The translations under genes and the position numbers were made by a program. 15,471 bases of DNA from Collinsella sp. AF02-46-1. GTDB taxonomy: Bacteria; Actinomycetota; Coriobacteriia; Coriobacteriales; Coriobacteriaceae. Position 1 is the stretch's first letter, and each line of letters opens with the position of its first letter. Under the pieces are notes generated by a model. The model was not told where the DNA came from. It saw only the letters and a list, made by a program, of their open reading frames with translations, and searched no databases. Positions 1 through 7,015 of this stretch are shown here, in pieces. The stretch spans positions 1 to 15,471 of the forward strand of contig CAKXKM010000033.1 of the NCBI GenBank assembly GCA_934876235.1, given 5' to 3'.

Positions 1-2
1 TG

Positions 3-626
3 CAGGTGCGCGGCAAGTACCCGTTCTATGCCAAGCGCTTCTGGGCCGAGAACGATGTCGAGCTTGTGATGGAGGACGGCGACCTGCAGGATATCGCCGA
101 CGGCAAGGTCGATTTCTACACCTTTAGCTACTACATGTCCGGCACTGTGGGCACCCACAAGGATCACGAGATGACCGAGGGCAACATGACCTTTGGCGGC
201 AAGAACCCCTATCTGGAGTCCACCGATTGGGGCTGGCAGATCGATCCGCTGGGCCTGCGCATCGCCCTCAACGAGATTTACGCCCGCTACGAGATTCCGC
301 TGATGGTGGTCGAGAACGGCATGGGCGCCTACGATGAGGTCGAGGAGGACGGTTCCATCCACGATCCGTACCGCATCGCCTACTTGCAGAACCACATCAA
401 GGCCATGGGCGAGGCCATTGCCGACGGCGTCGACCTGATCGCCTACACCTGGTGGGGTCCCATCGACCTGGTGTCCGCCGGCACCGGCGAGATGCGCAAG
501 CGCTATGGCTTCATCCACGTCGATAAGTACGACGACGGTACCGGTACCTACGAGCGCCGCCGCAAGGACAGCTTCTACGCCTACCAGAAGATCATCAAGT
601 CCAACGGTGCCGAGGGCCTGGATTAA
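3..626 (+). CDS. 6-phospho-beta-glucosidase, glycoside hydrolase family 1 (C-terminal part)
   Basis: This is the C-terminal part (about 207 residues) of a GH1 enzyme; the reading frame is open to the window edge, so the start lies upstream. GH1 enzymes of this type hydrolyse phosphorylated beta-glucosides in the cytoplasm after PTS uptake. The catalytic nucleophile is visible in the motif VVENGMGAYDEV (Glu codon at 312-314). The late motif SAGTGEMRKRYGF carries the Ser, Lys and Tyr that bind the 6-phosphate in the BglA/AscB-type branch, so a phospho-glucosidase is favoured over a plain beta-glucosidase. The YTWWGPIDLVS stretch is also typical. The stop at 624-626 is followed by about 140 bases and then a PTS EIIA gene, which fits a beta-glucoside PTS locus. 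The exact sugar cannot be read from this fragment. Confidence 0.93.
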   Translation, partial: QVRGKYPFYAKRFWAENDVELVMEDGDLQDIADGKVDFYTFSYYMSGTVGTHKDHEMTEGNMTFGGKNPYLESTDWGWQIDPLGLRIALNEIYARYEIPLMVVENGMGAYDEVEEDGSIHDPYRIAYLQNHIKAMGEAIADGVDLIAYTWWGPIDLVSAGTGEMRKRYGFIHVDKYDDGTGTYERRRKDSFYAYQKIIKSNGAEGLD

Positions 627-688
627 TCGACAATATGAGTGCCACCGGGGAAAAGCGTTGGGATGGGCTCGCGATTCGAGTCCCCACC

Positions 689-717
689 TTAGCATTTGAA
701 CCATTTGGCACTATAAT
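689..717 (+). promoter_or_regulatory. Sigma-70-type promoter of the EIIA gene
   Basis: A perfect TATAAT lies at 712-717. Seventeen bases upstream is TTAGCA (689-694), which matches four of six bases of the -35 consensus. Transcription would start near 724, giving a leader of roughly 40 bases before the EIIA start codon. The EIIA gene can therefore be transcribed separately from the glucosidase gene. Confidence 0.6.
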
Positions 718-766
718 CACCATAGGCATGCGCATAACGTTGCGCTTAATCAAGAGGAGAAAACGT

Positions 767-1303
767 ATGGGTCTGTTTGACATGTTCAAGAAGAAGGCTG
801 AGCCCGCGGCTGCTGCTGCTCCCGCCTCCATCTCTGCTTCTGCCGGCGCCGACGTGCTGTGCTCGCCCGTCAAGGGCAAGGTCATCAAGATGGCCGACGT
901 GCCCGATCCCGTCTTTGGTGGCGAGGTTCTGGGCAAGGGCTGCGCCGTGTGGCCCGAGGACGACCTGGTCTACGCTCCCTGCGACGGCAAGGTGACCGTC
1001 ACCATGGGTCACGCCGTGGGCCTGCAGTCCGATAGCGGCATCGAGGTTCTGGTGCACGTTGGCGTCGATACCGTCAACATGAACGGTGATGGCTTCGAGG
1101 GCTTCGTCAAGGCCGACGACGTTGTGAAGGCTGGCCAGCCCATACTCAAGATCGACCGCGCCAAGATCGCCGCTGCCGGTTACAAGGACTGCGTCGTGGT
1201 GGCCGTGTCCAACACCGCCGAGTTTGCCGATGTCGAACTCGCCGTCGAGGCCGATTCCGCTGTCGCCGCCGGTGACGCCATCGTTAAGGTCGTCCGCAAG
1301 TAG
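767..1303 (+). CDS. PTS EIIA component, glucose family
   Basis: A 178-residue cytoplasmic EIIA of the glucose (Crr-like) family. It takes phosphate from HPr and passes it to a sugar-specific EIIB. I chose ATG 767 because AGAGGAG sits a few bases upstream; the frame is open further upstream but has no ribosome site there. After a short basic start and an Ala-rich linker (residues 11-28), the domain begins at SPVKGKVIKM. The two active-site histidines are H82 (GHAVGLQSDSG) and H97 (VHVGVDTV). They are 15 residues apart, the same spacing as H75 and H90 of Escherichia coli EIIA-Glc. It stands alone rather than fused to EIIBC, so it may serve several permeases. It has its own promoter upstream and a strong terminator downstream. 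Confidence 0.93.
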   Translation: MGLFDMFKKKAEPAAAAAPASISASAGADVLCSPVKGKVIKMADVPDPVFGGEVLGKGCAVWPEDDLVYAPCDGKVTVTMGHAVGLQSDSGIEVLVHVGVDTVNMNGDGFEGFVKADDVVKAGQPILKIDRAKIAAAGYKDCVVVAVSNTAEFADVELAVEADSAVAAGDAIVKVVRK

Positions 1304-1326
1304 TCTGCGTCATCCAGAAGATGCAC

Positions 1327-1359
1327 AAGGGCGGTCGGGTTATCCGGCCGCCCTTTTTT
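1327..1359 (+). terminator. Intrinsic terminator after the EIIA gene
   Basis: A 12-bp stem (1327-1338 with 1344-1355, one G-T pair) closes a 5-base loop and runs into six T (1354-1359). It begins 24 bases after the EIIA stop codon. This is a textbook intrinsic terminator. Confidence 0.92.
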
Positions 1360-1445
1360 AATAGGCCGAGCAGGCGCATTTTATTGCAGTGGGGCTGTTG
1401 CGCGGGCCATTCGTTTGTCAAATTGAGTCGCCTGCGCGGTTGTGG

Positions 1446-1499
1446 CCTCGATTCGTTTTGAATCTAGTTGCTGACCTCTCCATACAATCGAGGTTTTTT
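1446..1499 (+). terminator. Terminator-like long-loop hairpin with alternative fold
   Basis: CCTCGATT (1446-1453) pairs perfectly with AATCGAGG (1486-1493), leaving a 32-base loop followed by six T. The loop side offers a competing 5-bp hairpin, GATTC (1450-1454) with GAATC (1460-1464), which would block the terminator stem. It lies in the gene-free stretch 1360-1616. It may be a second terminator or an attenuator-like leader of the lipoprotein gene downstream. The long loop makes this tentative. Confidence 0.4.
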
Positions 1500-1616
1500 A
1501 TTGGATAAAAACGCTTGCCATGCAAATTCTACCGTTCGTATTTGTTGCTCAACAACTTGCTAATGCCTCTCTGTAATCTAGGTATGAAATTAGCATACGC
1601 ATAAGGGGAGGAATTG

Positions 1617-2360
1617 ATGAAAGGCATCTCGAGAAAAGGCTTTCTAGCCGGAATTGCAACGTTGGGCCTTGCTGGATGTTCGGGCAAACCTGATAAGACA
1701 GACGGCTCTACGCTAAAACTGAAAAAGGGCACGCTTAAGAATGAAAGTAGTCCAAAGAGTTCCGATATTGTAGTAACCATGGACCCTATTTACAACTATC
1801 AGGTTGGTCAAAGCGGTTGTGACTATATTACAAAAATCAAAAACACTAGTGATCAAGTTGTTGTCGACTGGGGAGTTGATGGCATCGCAAAGAAGGCGGA
1901 CGGCACACTATGTGGCACCGTGAGTAGTAATATATCTAGCTGCTGTGCTCTTCTTCCGGGGCAAGAAATATGGTACTTCGGTGCAATTGGTGGCATAGAT
2001 GAGCTACCGGCGTCACTTGAGCTTACGTTTAGGGTTAATTCCTTTAAGAAAGTCACCGAAAAAGACACCTATGAGTTCACAGTGTTAAATGAACGATTAG
2101 AACAAATCGGTACTAATATGTACCGTTTTGATGTCGAAATTCAAAATGATTCGCCGTATGACTATGGTTCGGGCACGACGCTCATGGGCGTATTGAAAGA
2201 TGATATGGGGAACGTCGTGAACGGATTTGCGGGTGGCTCTGATGTTCTTGAAGCGGGCTGCCATACGATAATTTCTGCCACTAGCGGTCTCGATTTGACT
2301 GGATCCCCCTATGCATCGTACGAGTACAGCATTTTGAAGAACGTTCTTGAACCGTGCTAA
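1617..2360 (+). CDS. Putative lipoprotein with two related beta-type domains
   Basis: A 247-residue exported lipoprotein of unknown function. ATG 1617 is chosen because GGGGAGG (1605-1611) sits five bases upstream. The signal sequence ends in a lipobox, LAGC, with the lipidated Cys at residue 21. It contains SRKGFLAG, which resembles a twin-arginine motif with the second Arg replaced by Lys, so Tat export is possible. The mature part looks like two successive beta-rich domains, each with the pattern polar residue, I-x-N-x-S, then a Gly/Asp-rich turn and a hydrophobic strand (around residues 65-145 and 155-235). This recalls FxLYD-type extracellular domains, but that is an impression. Six further cysteines occur in the mature part. 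The DNA is AT-richer than its neighbours (21 G/C in bases 1801-1860), which suggests acquisition. Confidence 0.75.
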   Translation: MKGISRKGFLAGIATLGLAGCSGKPDKTDGSTLKLKKGTLKNESSPKSSDIVVTMDPIYNYQVGQSGCDYITKIKNTSDQVVVDWGVDGIAKKADGTLCGTVSSNISSCCALLPGQEIWYFGAIGGIDELPASLELTFRVNSFKKVTEKDTYEFTVLNERLEQIGTNMYRFDVEIQNDSPYDYGSGTTLMGVLKDDMGNVVNGFAGGSDVLEAGCHTIISATSGLDLTGSPYASYEYSILKNVLEPC

Positions 2361-2560
2361 GCAGATGAAAATCAACAGCGTTTCTTAGTTTGCAGCATCC
2401 AGTTACCGTTCTCCCCGCAACTCCATCACAACGGAAAGAATCTCGTATGTTTCAGGACCGACGTGAACAATCGCGTATCGAATATCGCAGCATTTGAGCG
2501 CTTTTACATTATCCTAGTCAATTGGAATATCATCGCTATTTTGAACCTGTCCCAAGCCTG

Positions 2561-2602
2561 GGGGTTAAGGGGACGCTGGTTCGAATCCAGTCGTCCCGAT
2601 CA
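2561..2602 (+). pseudogene. 3' fragment of a tRNA gene (T arm and acceptor strand)
   Basis: GCTGG (2575-2579), the seven-base loop TTCGAAT (2580-2586) and CCAGT (2587-2591) form a proper T arm. Directly after it come a 7-base acceptor strand CGTCCCG (2592-2598), a discriminator A (2599) and TCA in place of CCA (2600-2602). The numbering fits canonical tRNA positions 49-76 exactly. The matching 5' acceptor strand (CGGGACG) and D arm are absent upstream, so this is a remnant and not a working tRNA. Such 3' tRNA pieces are typical scars of integrase-driven elements. The rest of the gap 2361-2711 shows no gene; a T6 run follows at 2611. Confidence 0.6.
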
Positions 2603-2711
2603 AAAGCCCGTTTTTTGCGACTCAGGGGTTTGGGTCGAGCCGTTAATATGGACTTACTGTCACAACGTGCGTTGCGCAAGGAACGCAGCGCCGCTTGTTT
2701 GGAGGAATGTC

Positions 2712-3269
2712 ATGAAAAAGAAGCCGCTGCTTGCGCTCATGTTGGCTGTAGTGGTTGCATGCTTGATCTCTCTTTACGGTTGCGGTGGTCCCACAGTCGA
2801 GCAACTTATTAACGAAGATCTGACCAATCAGCTTGATGAGATTAAAAAAAACGACGAATCATTTCTGGATGGCTTGGATAAGGTTGCAGGGAAAGAGTTT
2901 AAAAGGGTCGATATCAATACCGAGGAATACGCCAAGAGCTATCTCGAGGGTTTCGACTATAAAATCGGCGACATTGTGGTCGATGAAGATGAAGGTACCG
3001 CTACTGCTGAAGTGACCATCACCTGTAAGTCGATGGCTCAAATTCAAGGGGATTTTGCCACCAAATACCAAGAGAAGGTTGCTGCTCTTGATGGGTCGCC
3101 TTCCGAAGATGAGTTGTACAAGCTGGCTGGACAGGTAATGCTCGATGTGACCAAGTCCGCCAAGCCCAGGGACACCAAGGTTACCTTTAAGTATTCTGCT
3201 AACGATGACAACGAATGGTCGGGGGACGACTCTAATATCTCCGAGATGATGAGCGCGATGCAAGGATAG
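2712..3269 (+). CDS. Putative lipoprotein, DUF-like
   Basis: A 185-residue predicted lipoprotein that I cannot assign to a named family. ATG 2712 has GGAGG (2701-2705) six bases upstream; the open frame starts earlier but that part lacks coding character. The signal peptide is MKKK followed by a long hydrophobic run and ends with the lipobox LYGC, with Cys 24 as the lipidated residue. The mature protein is acidic and soluble. Residues 30-60 look helical, and a likely beta stretch GTATAEVTITCKS is followed by a longer helical part. This arrangement (lipid anchor, helix, strand, charged helix) recalls small DUF-type lipoproteins common in actinobacterial gut species, but no function follows. 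A hairpin terminator lies 45 bases downstream, so it is probably a single-gene transcript. Confidence 0.72.
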   Translation: MKKKPLLALMLAVVVACLISLYGCGGPTVEQLINEDLTNQLDEIKKNDESFLDGLDKVAGKEFKRVDINTEEYAKSYLEGFDYKIGDIVVDEDEGTATAEVTITCKSMAQIQGDFATKYQEKVAALDGSPSEDELYKLAGQVMLDVTKSAKPRDTKVTFKYSANDDNEWSGDDSNISEMMSAMQG

Positions 3270-3314
3270 CGCCTTATATGTAGGTTGCCATGCGACAAAC
3301 AGTTCGTTATGCAA

Positions 3315-3349
3315 TAAAGGGAGGATCGTTGGGGCGACCCTCCCTTTAT
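3315..3349 (+). terminator. Hairpin terminator after the second lipoprotein gene
   Basis: A 10-bp perfect stem (3315-3324 with 3339-3348) is extended by a 3-bp inner stem after one mismatch, with a six-base loop. The A-run on the 5' side and the T-run on the 3' side are part of the stem, so it could work in either direction. The free T-tract beyond it is short. Confidence 0.7.
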
Positions 3350-3393
3350 AACAATTAAAGCCAAGTGCGCCTGCGATATTAGTAAGCGTTATT

Positions 3394-3614
3394 CTGCCGG
3401 CAGTTGGGGACACTCCTTGCGCCAGCGTTGCATCGAATGCTCGGGAAAATACGAGCCGGTATTTGGCCGAATAGCGGGTCACGGTTTCCGGATGGCGTGG
3501 GTTGCGGAAAGTGCGACCCGGAATATTGCTCTGAAACGGGATGCCGTTTCCCCGACAAGGCTCAACCGGAAAGCGCATCCCATTCTGAGGCGGCAAAACG
3601 GGATGCGCTTTCCG
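3394..3614. repeat. Cluster of REP-like inverted repeats
   Basis: This gene-free stretch (3350-3654) is full of short palindromes. CTGCCGGCAG is at 3394-3403. A 7-bp stem with a 4-base loop spans 3533-3550. A perfect 15-bp inverted repeat pairs 3567-3581 with 3600-3614 around an 18-base loop. An 18-base motif beginning AAACGGGATGC occurs at 3534-3551 and again at 3596-3613, with only a CG/GC swap between them. Its reverse complement core is at 3568-3581. Alternating copies of one motif are typical of REP/BIME-type dispersed repeats. The cluster lies between a forward-strand terminator and the 3' end of the minus-strand phosphatase gene. Confidence 0.65.
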
Positions 3615-3654
3615 CGCGACAGAATCTATCCAGCCGTGTTGAGCGACAGCCCCG

Positions 3655-4323
3655 CTACTCGCCCAGAATCAGCGCCGAGAGCTCGTCTTGGGTGTCCACC
3701 ACGTAGTCGGCGCCGGCGGACTCCAGCTCTGCGCGGCCGCGGAAGCCCCAGCTGACACCGGCGCTCTTGAGGCCGGCATTGTGACCGGTCAGGACGTCGA
3801 CATTGGAATCGCCCACATAGAGTGTGGTTGCCGGGTCGGCGCCTAGCTCTTTCATCACATGCAGCGTAACAGGCGCCTCGGGCTTGGGAGGAAACGCATC
3901 GATGCGGCCCTGCACCAGCGCAAATCGCTCGGAACCAAAGTATTTTTCGATAAGCGGAACCGCCGAGACATGGTCCTTGTTAGTGAGCACGGCAAGCTGC
4001 GCGCCCGCGGCGCGCAGGCGGTCGAGCATCTCGACCGTGCCGGCGTAGGGGGCGGTGTGGTCCTCCTTGTGCTCGCCGTAGTAAGCCCTAAACTCGGCAA
4101 GCGTCTGCTCAAACATGCGACCGTCGCCCGCATACTCGGCAGGCATAAAGCGTTCGACCAGCTTGAGCATGCCGTTTCCCACCTTGTAGCGGTACTCGTC
4201 TACGGCAAACGTGGGCCAGCCGTGCATCTCGCAGGTATGGTTGCCGGCGGCCGCCAGGTCCTCGAGCGTGTTGAGAATGGTGCCGTCCAGGTCAAAAATC
4301 ACATGGGAAAAAGCTGCTGCCAT
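3655..4323 (-). CDS. gph: HAD-family phosphatase, phosphoglycolate phosphatase-like
   Basis: A 222-residue cytoplasmic hydrolase of the haloacid dehalogenase superfamily. ATG at 4323 has AGGAG about six bases upstream; a longer frame from 4386 lacks such a site. Motif I is FDLDGTILNT (nucleophile D11, acid/base D13). Motif II is the Thr in AVLTNKD. The motif III Lys probably lies in LHVMKELG, and motif IV is YVGDSNVD. A helical cap of about 60 residues sits between motifs I and II, as in the Gph/PGP group. Phosphoglycolate phosphatase is the usual annotation for this architecture, but the substrate cannot be read from sequence. It is the last gene of the minus-strand run, 105 bases after hypE, and may be part of that transcript. 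Confidence 0.85.
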   Translation of the reverse strand: MAAAFSHVIFDLDGTILNTLEDLAAAGNHTCEMHGWPTFAVDEYRYKVGNGMLKLVERFMPAEYAGDGRMFEQTLAEFRAYYGEHKEDHTAPYAGTVEMLDRLRAAGAQLAVLTNKDHVSAVPLIEKYFGSERFALVQGRIDAFPPKPEAPVTLHVMKELGADPATTLYVGDSNVDVLTGHNAGLKSAGVSWGFRGRAELESAGADYVVDTQDELSALILGE

Positions 4324-4428
4324 GGGTGCTCCTGCCGCTTGAGTTGTAAAACGCACCCCATGATACTGGGCATGCGTGCCGGGCATGTTTGGAATCTGAA
4401 TATCTTTAATAGCCCTGAGCCTTTGTCG

Positions 4429-5463
4429 TTAGCAAATCCTCGGCAGCTGCTCTCCTACGAGCATGTCGAGGATGCGGGTCGAGCCCCAGCCGGTGCGTAC
4501 GCGCACGGCGGGACGGGCGCCCTTGGCAAGCGGCAAAACGCGGCCGATGATGGCGGCGTTTTCGCCGTAGCGGGCGGCGCGCATGGCGGCCAGTGCCGCA
4601 TCTGCCTGTTCGGCCGGCACCACGGCGACCATCTTGCCCTCGTTTGCCACCTGCAACACATCGTAGCCGAGCATCTCGCAGGCTGCCTGCACGTCGGGGC
4701 GCACGGGCACATCGTCCTCGTCGATTTCCATGGCAACGCCGCTGGCCTGCGCAAACTCGTTGAGCGTCGAGGCCAGGCCACCGCGCGTGGGGTCGCGGAA
4801 GCAGCGTGTGTCGGGTGCTGCGGCAAGCACATCGGCAATCAGGTGGTTGAGCGGCGCGGCGTCGCTTTCGATGGTGCTCGAAAACGCCAGACCCTCGCGC
4901 TGACTCATGATGGCGATACCGTGGTCGCCGAGTGTACCCGACACCAGGATGACATCGCCAGGCTGGCAGTTGGCGCCGCTGAGCGCCACGCCCTCGGGCA
5001 CCTCGCCCACGCCGGCGGTATTGATGTAGATGCCGTCGGCCCCGCCGCGCTCGACCACCTTGGTGTCGCCCGTGATGATGGACACGCCTGCCTCGCGTGC
5101 CGTTTCGGCCATCGTCTGCACAATCTGGTGGAGCTTGTCCATGGGGTAGCCCTCTTCGAGGATAAAACCGCACGATAGGTAGCGCACGTTGGCGCCCGAG
5201 GTCGCGACGTCGTTGACGGTTCCGCACACGGCGAGGCGGCCGATGTTGCCACCGGGGAAGAACTGCGGCGAGACCACAAAGCTATCGGTCGACATGGCGA
5301 TACGCCCGCTCGCGGGCAGCGCGGCGACGCCGGCATCGTTGCCCGCGAGCAGCTCGGGCGACCCAAAGGCATCCAAAAAGACCTCATCGATGATGCGTTT
5401 CATCATCTGACCGCCAGAGCCGTGGCCCAACAGGACAGTGCTATCGGTGATGCTATGGGACAT
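4429..5463 (-). CDS. hypE: Hydrogenase maturation protein HypE (carbamoyl dehydratase)
   Basis: 344 residues. HypE receives a carbamoyl group from HypF on its C-terminal cysteine and dehydrates it with ATP to a thiocyanate, which gives the CN ligand of [NiFe] hydrogenases. The protein ends in PRIC, the conserved tail whose Cys is modified. The N-terminal GHGSGGQMM, the following ELLAGNDAG segment and the SGTLGDHG motif belong to the PurM/AIR-synthase-like ATP-binding fold. I chose ATG 5463, which has GGAG eight bases upstream, over a TTG at 5469 that would leave almost no spacing. It lies 48 bases after hypD in the same direction, so the two are very likely co-transcribed. Confidence 0.96.
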   Translation of the reverse strand: MSHSITDSTVLLGHGSGGQMMKRIIDEVFLDAFGSPELLAGNDAGVAALPASGRIAMSTDSFVVSPQFFPGGNIGRLAVCGTVNDVATSGANVRYLSCGFILEEGYPMDKLHQIVQTMAETAREAGVSIITGDTKVVERGGADGIYINTAGVGEVPEGVALSGANCQPGDVILVSGTLGDHGIAIMSQREGLAFSSTIESDAAPLNHLIADVLAAAPDTRCFRDPTRGGLASTLNEFAQASGVAMEIDEDDVPVRPDVQAACEMLGYDVLQVANEGKMVAVVPAEQADAALAAMRAARYGENAAIIGRVLPLAKGARPAVRVRTGWGSTRILDMLVGEQLPRIC

Positions 5464-5511
5464 ATCCAAAACTCCAATCGTGGGAGGTGTCAGCGCGCGG
5501 GGGCGTTCGGG

Positions 5512-6624
5512 CTAGACTCGGTGACGGTAGTACGCCGCGCAGCTGCCTTCGGAGCTCACCATGCACGGTCCGACAGGATGCTCGGGCGTGCAGGTGCGGC
5601 CAAAGAGCGGGCAGCTGCTCGGCGTAATGGCCCCGCGCAGCACGTCGCCGCAGCGGCATCCGCGCGGCTCGACCGTTGCCTCAACGGGCACGTCAAAGCG
5701 AACGCGGGCATCAAAGCGCGAGAACTCGGGGCGGATGGAAAGGCCCGAGTTGGCAATCGGCCCCAAGCCGCGCCATGTGGTATCGCACGGCTCAAATACC
5801 TGCTCGACCAGCTGGCGCGCCACGGGATTGCCGTCGGCATTGACGCCGCGACGGTAGGCGTTGTCGATCGCGGGCTGCCCCTCAACAACCATCTGGACCA
5901 GCATGCAGATGCCCTGCAAGATATCGACCGGCTCAAACCCGGTGACTACGCCGGGGGTCTCGAACTCATCGACCAAAAACCTAAAGGGTGCCAGGCCCGT
6001 GATGGTAGCGACGTGACCAGGCAGGATAAAGCCGTCGATGGTCGTTTCGGGGTCGTTGGAGATCGCACGCAGAGCCGGCGGCGTGGTCTTGTGAGCACAG
6101 TAGACCGAGAAGTTCTGGAGCTCGCGCGCGTCGGCCTCTAGGATGGCGGCGGCAATGGTGGGCGTTGTGGTCTCAAAGCCGACGCCCATAAAGATAACCG
6201 GGCGTTCGGGATTTTGCTCAGCAATGTCGAGTGCGTCGAGCGGAGAGTAGACGATGCGGATGTCGCGTCCCGCCGCCTTTTGCGCGGCAAGCGAGGTGGA
6301 CGATCCTGGCACGCGCATCATGTCGCCAAAGGTGGTGATGATGGCGCCGTCCATCTTGGCGAGCGCGATTGCATGGTCGATATCGCGGTTGGCGGTAACG
6401 CAGACGGGGCAACCCGGACCGCTCAGCAGTTTGAGCCCGGCAGGCATAATGGAGCGAAAGCCATAGCGCCCGATGTTCACGGTATGCGTGCCGCAGACTT
6501 CCATAAGGTTGATGCTGCGGCTGCCGACAAGCGCATGAATACGATCGATGAGCTCGCGAGCCAGCCTGGGGTCGCGAAATGCCGAAAAGTCGATACCGGA
6601 GCGCGCCGGCTGTCCGGCCGCCAC
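5512..6624 (-). CDS. hypD: Hydrogenase maturation protein HypD (Fe-S scaffold)
   Basis: 370 residues. HypD is the [4Fe-4S] scaffold that, with HypC, builds the Fe(CN)2CO unit. The family signatures are all present: MEVCGTHT (C44), GPGCPVC (C72 and C75), FMGVGFETTTPT, CAHKTTPPAL, and a Cys-rich C terminus with GCRCGDVLRG, SCPLFGRTC and GSCAAYY. The start is GTG at 6624. It overlaps the hypC stop codon by one base (TAGTG), and GAGG lies seven bases upstream. The overlap implies translational coupling with hypC, in line with the fact that the two proteins form a complex. Length is normal for the family. Confidence 0.97.
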   Translation of the reverse strand: MAAGQPARSGIDFSAFRDPRLARELIDRIHALVGSRSINLMEVCGTHTVNIGRYGFRSIMPAGLKLLSGPGCPVCVTANRDIDHAIALAKMDGAIITTFGDMMRVPGSSTSLAAQKAAGRDIRIVYSPLDALDIAEQNPERPVIFMGVGFETTTPTIAAAILEADARELQNFSVYCAHKTTPPALRAISNDPETTIDGFILPGHVATITGLAPFRFLVDEFETPGVVTGFEPVDILQGICMLVQMVVEGQPAIDNAYRRGVNADGNPVARQLVEQVFEPCDTTWRGLGPIANSGLSIRPEFSRFDARVRFDVPVEATVEPRGCRCGDVLRGAITPSSCPLFGRTCTPEHPVGPCMVSSEGSCAAYYRHRV

Positions 6625-6884
6625 TAGTATGCCTCGGCCGGATTGCTGGCCAGTTGGTCTTCTTCGGCCAGTTCGGTCATGGCGTTAACGAGCTCGAGCG
6701 TTTCTTGCGCTTCCTGCTCGTCGACGATCTGGATGCCAAAGCCGGCGTGTACGAGAATATAGTCGCCAACCTGCGCCGTCGGTACGAGACGCAGCGAAAT
6801 GGGGCGCTCGATGCCCATCATGTCGACGGTCGCCTTAAGGTCGTCGTCGCGTTTGACCACTTTACCGGGAACGGCAAGGCACAT
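6624..6884 (-). CDS. hypC: Hydrogenase maturation chaperone HypC
   Basis: 86 residues. HypC is a small OB-fold chaperone that binds the iron unit through its N-terminal cysteine, partners HypD, and delivers to the hydrogenase large-subunit precursor. The sequence opens with MCLAVPGKVV, the diagnostic MC-[LIV]-A-[IV]-P motif with Cys 2. The core VGDYILVHAGFGIQIVDEQEA is also typical. The C-terminal acidic tail (residues 66-86) is a little longer than usual. ATG 6884 has GGGGA a few bases upstream. The stop codon overlaps the hypD start. Upstream there is a 131-base gap to hypF. Confidence 0.97.
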   Translation of the reverse strand: MCLAVPGKVVKRDDDLKATVDMMGIERPISLRLVPTAQVGDYILVHAGFGIQIVDEQEAQETLELVNAMTELAEEDQLASNPAEAY

Positions 6885-7015
6885 AATGTTCCCCTTTTAT
6901 ACGTTTTGCGCTGGATAGGCGCCTAATTACCCATCAGTTGATGGTAGCGCTCGCGGGAGTCACGAGCAAACGCGTTACACCTGTGAGACGGCGGCGCGCA
7001 GGCTGGCAAAACAGC
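6885..7015 (-). other. hypF-hypC intergenic gap with small palindromes
   Basis: This 131-base spacer is unusually long for an otherwise compact hyp cluster. It holds the perfect palindrome TAGGCGCCTA (6916-6925) and the near-palindrome CCATCAGTTGATGG (6931-6944). A TATAAA on the minus strand lies too close to the hypC start to be a convincing -10 box. An internal promoter or a regulator site is possible, but nothing decisive can be seen. Confidence 0.25.

Noticed and set aside
660..690. T-arm-like string CGATTCGAGTCCCC before the EIIA gene
   Set aside because: The flanking bases do not form a 5-bp T stem and no acceptor strand or CCA follows. It can fold as a 7-bp hairpin with one G-T pair but has no T-tract, so neither a tRNA nor a terminator is supported.
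2463..2711. N-terminal extension of the second lipoprotein
   Set aside because: The extension crosses the tRNA remnant and would bury the signal peptide; ATG 2712 has GGAGG at the right distance.
3859..5178. Long forward open frame of 439 codons
   Set aside because: It runs antisense to gph and hypE, both of which carry full family motifs. GC-rich DNA often leaves such shadow frames open.
6885..6905. TATAAA before hypC as a promoter
   Set aside because: It lies so close to the start codon that the leader would be only a few bases, and no -35 box is present.
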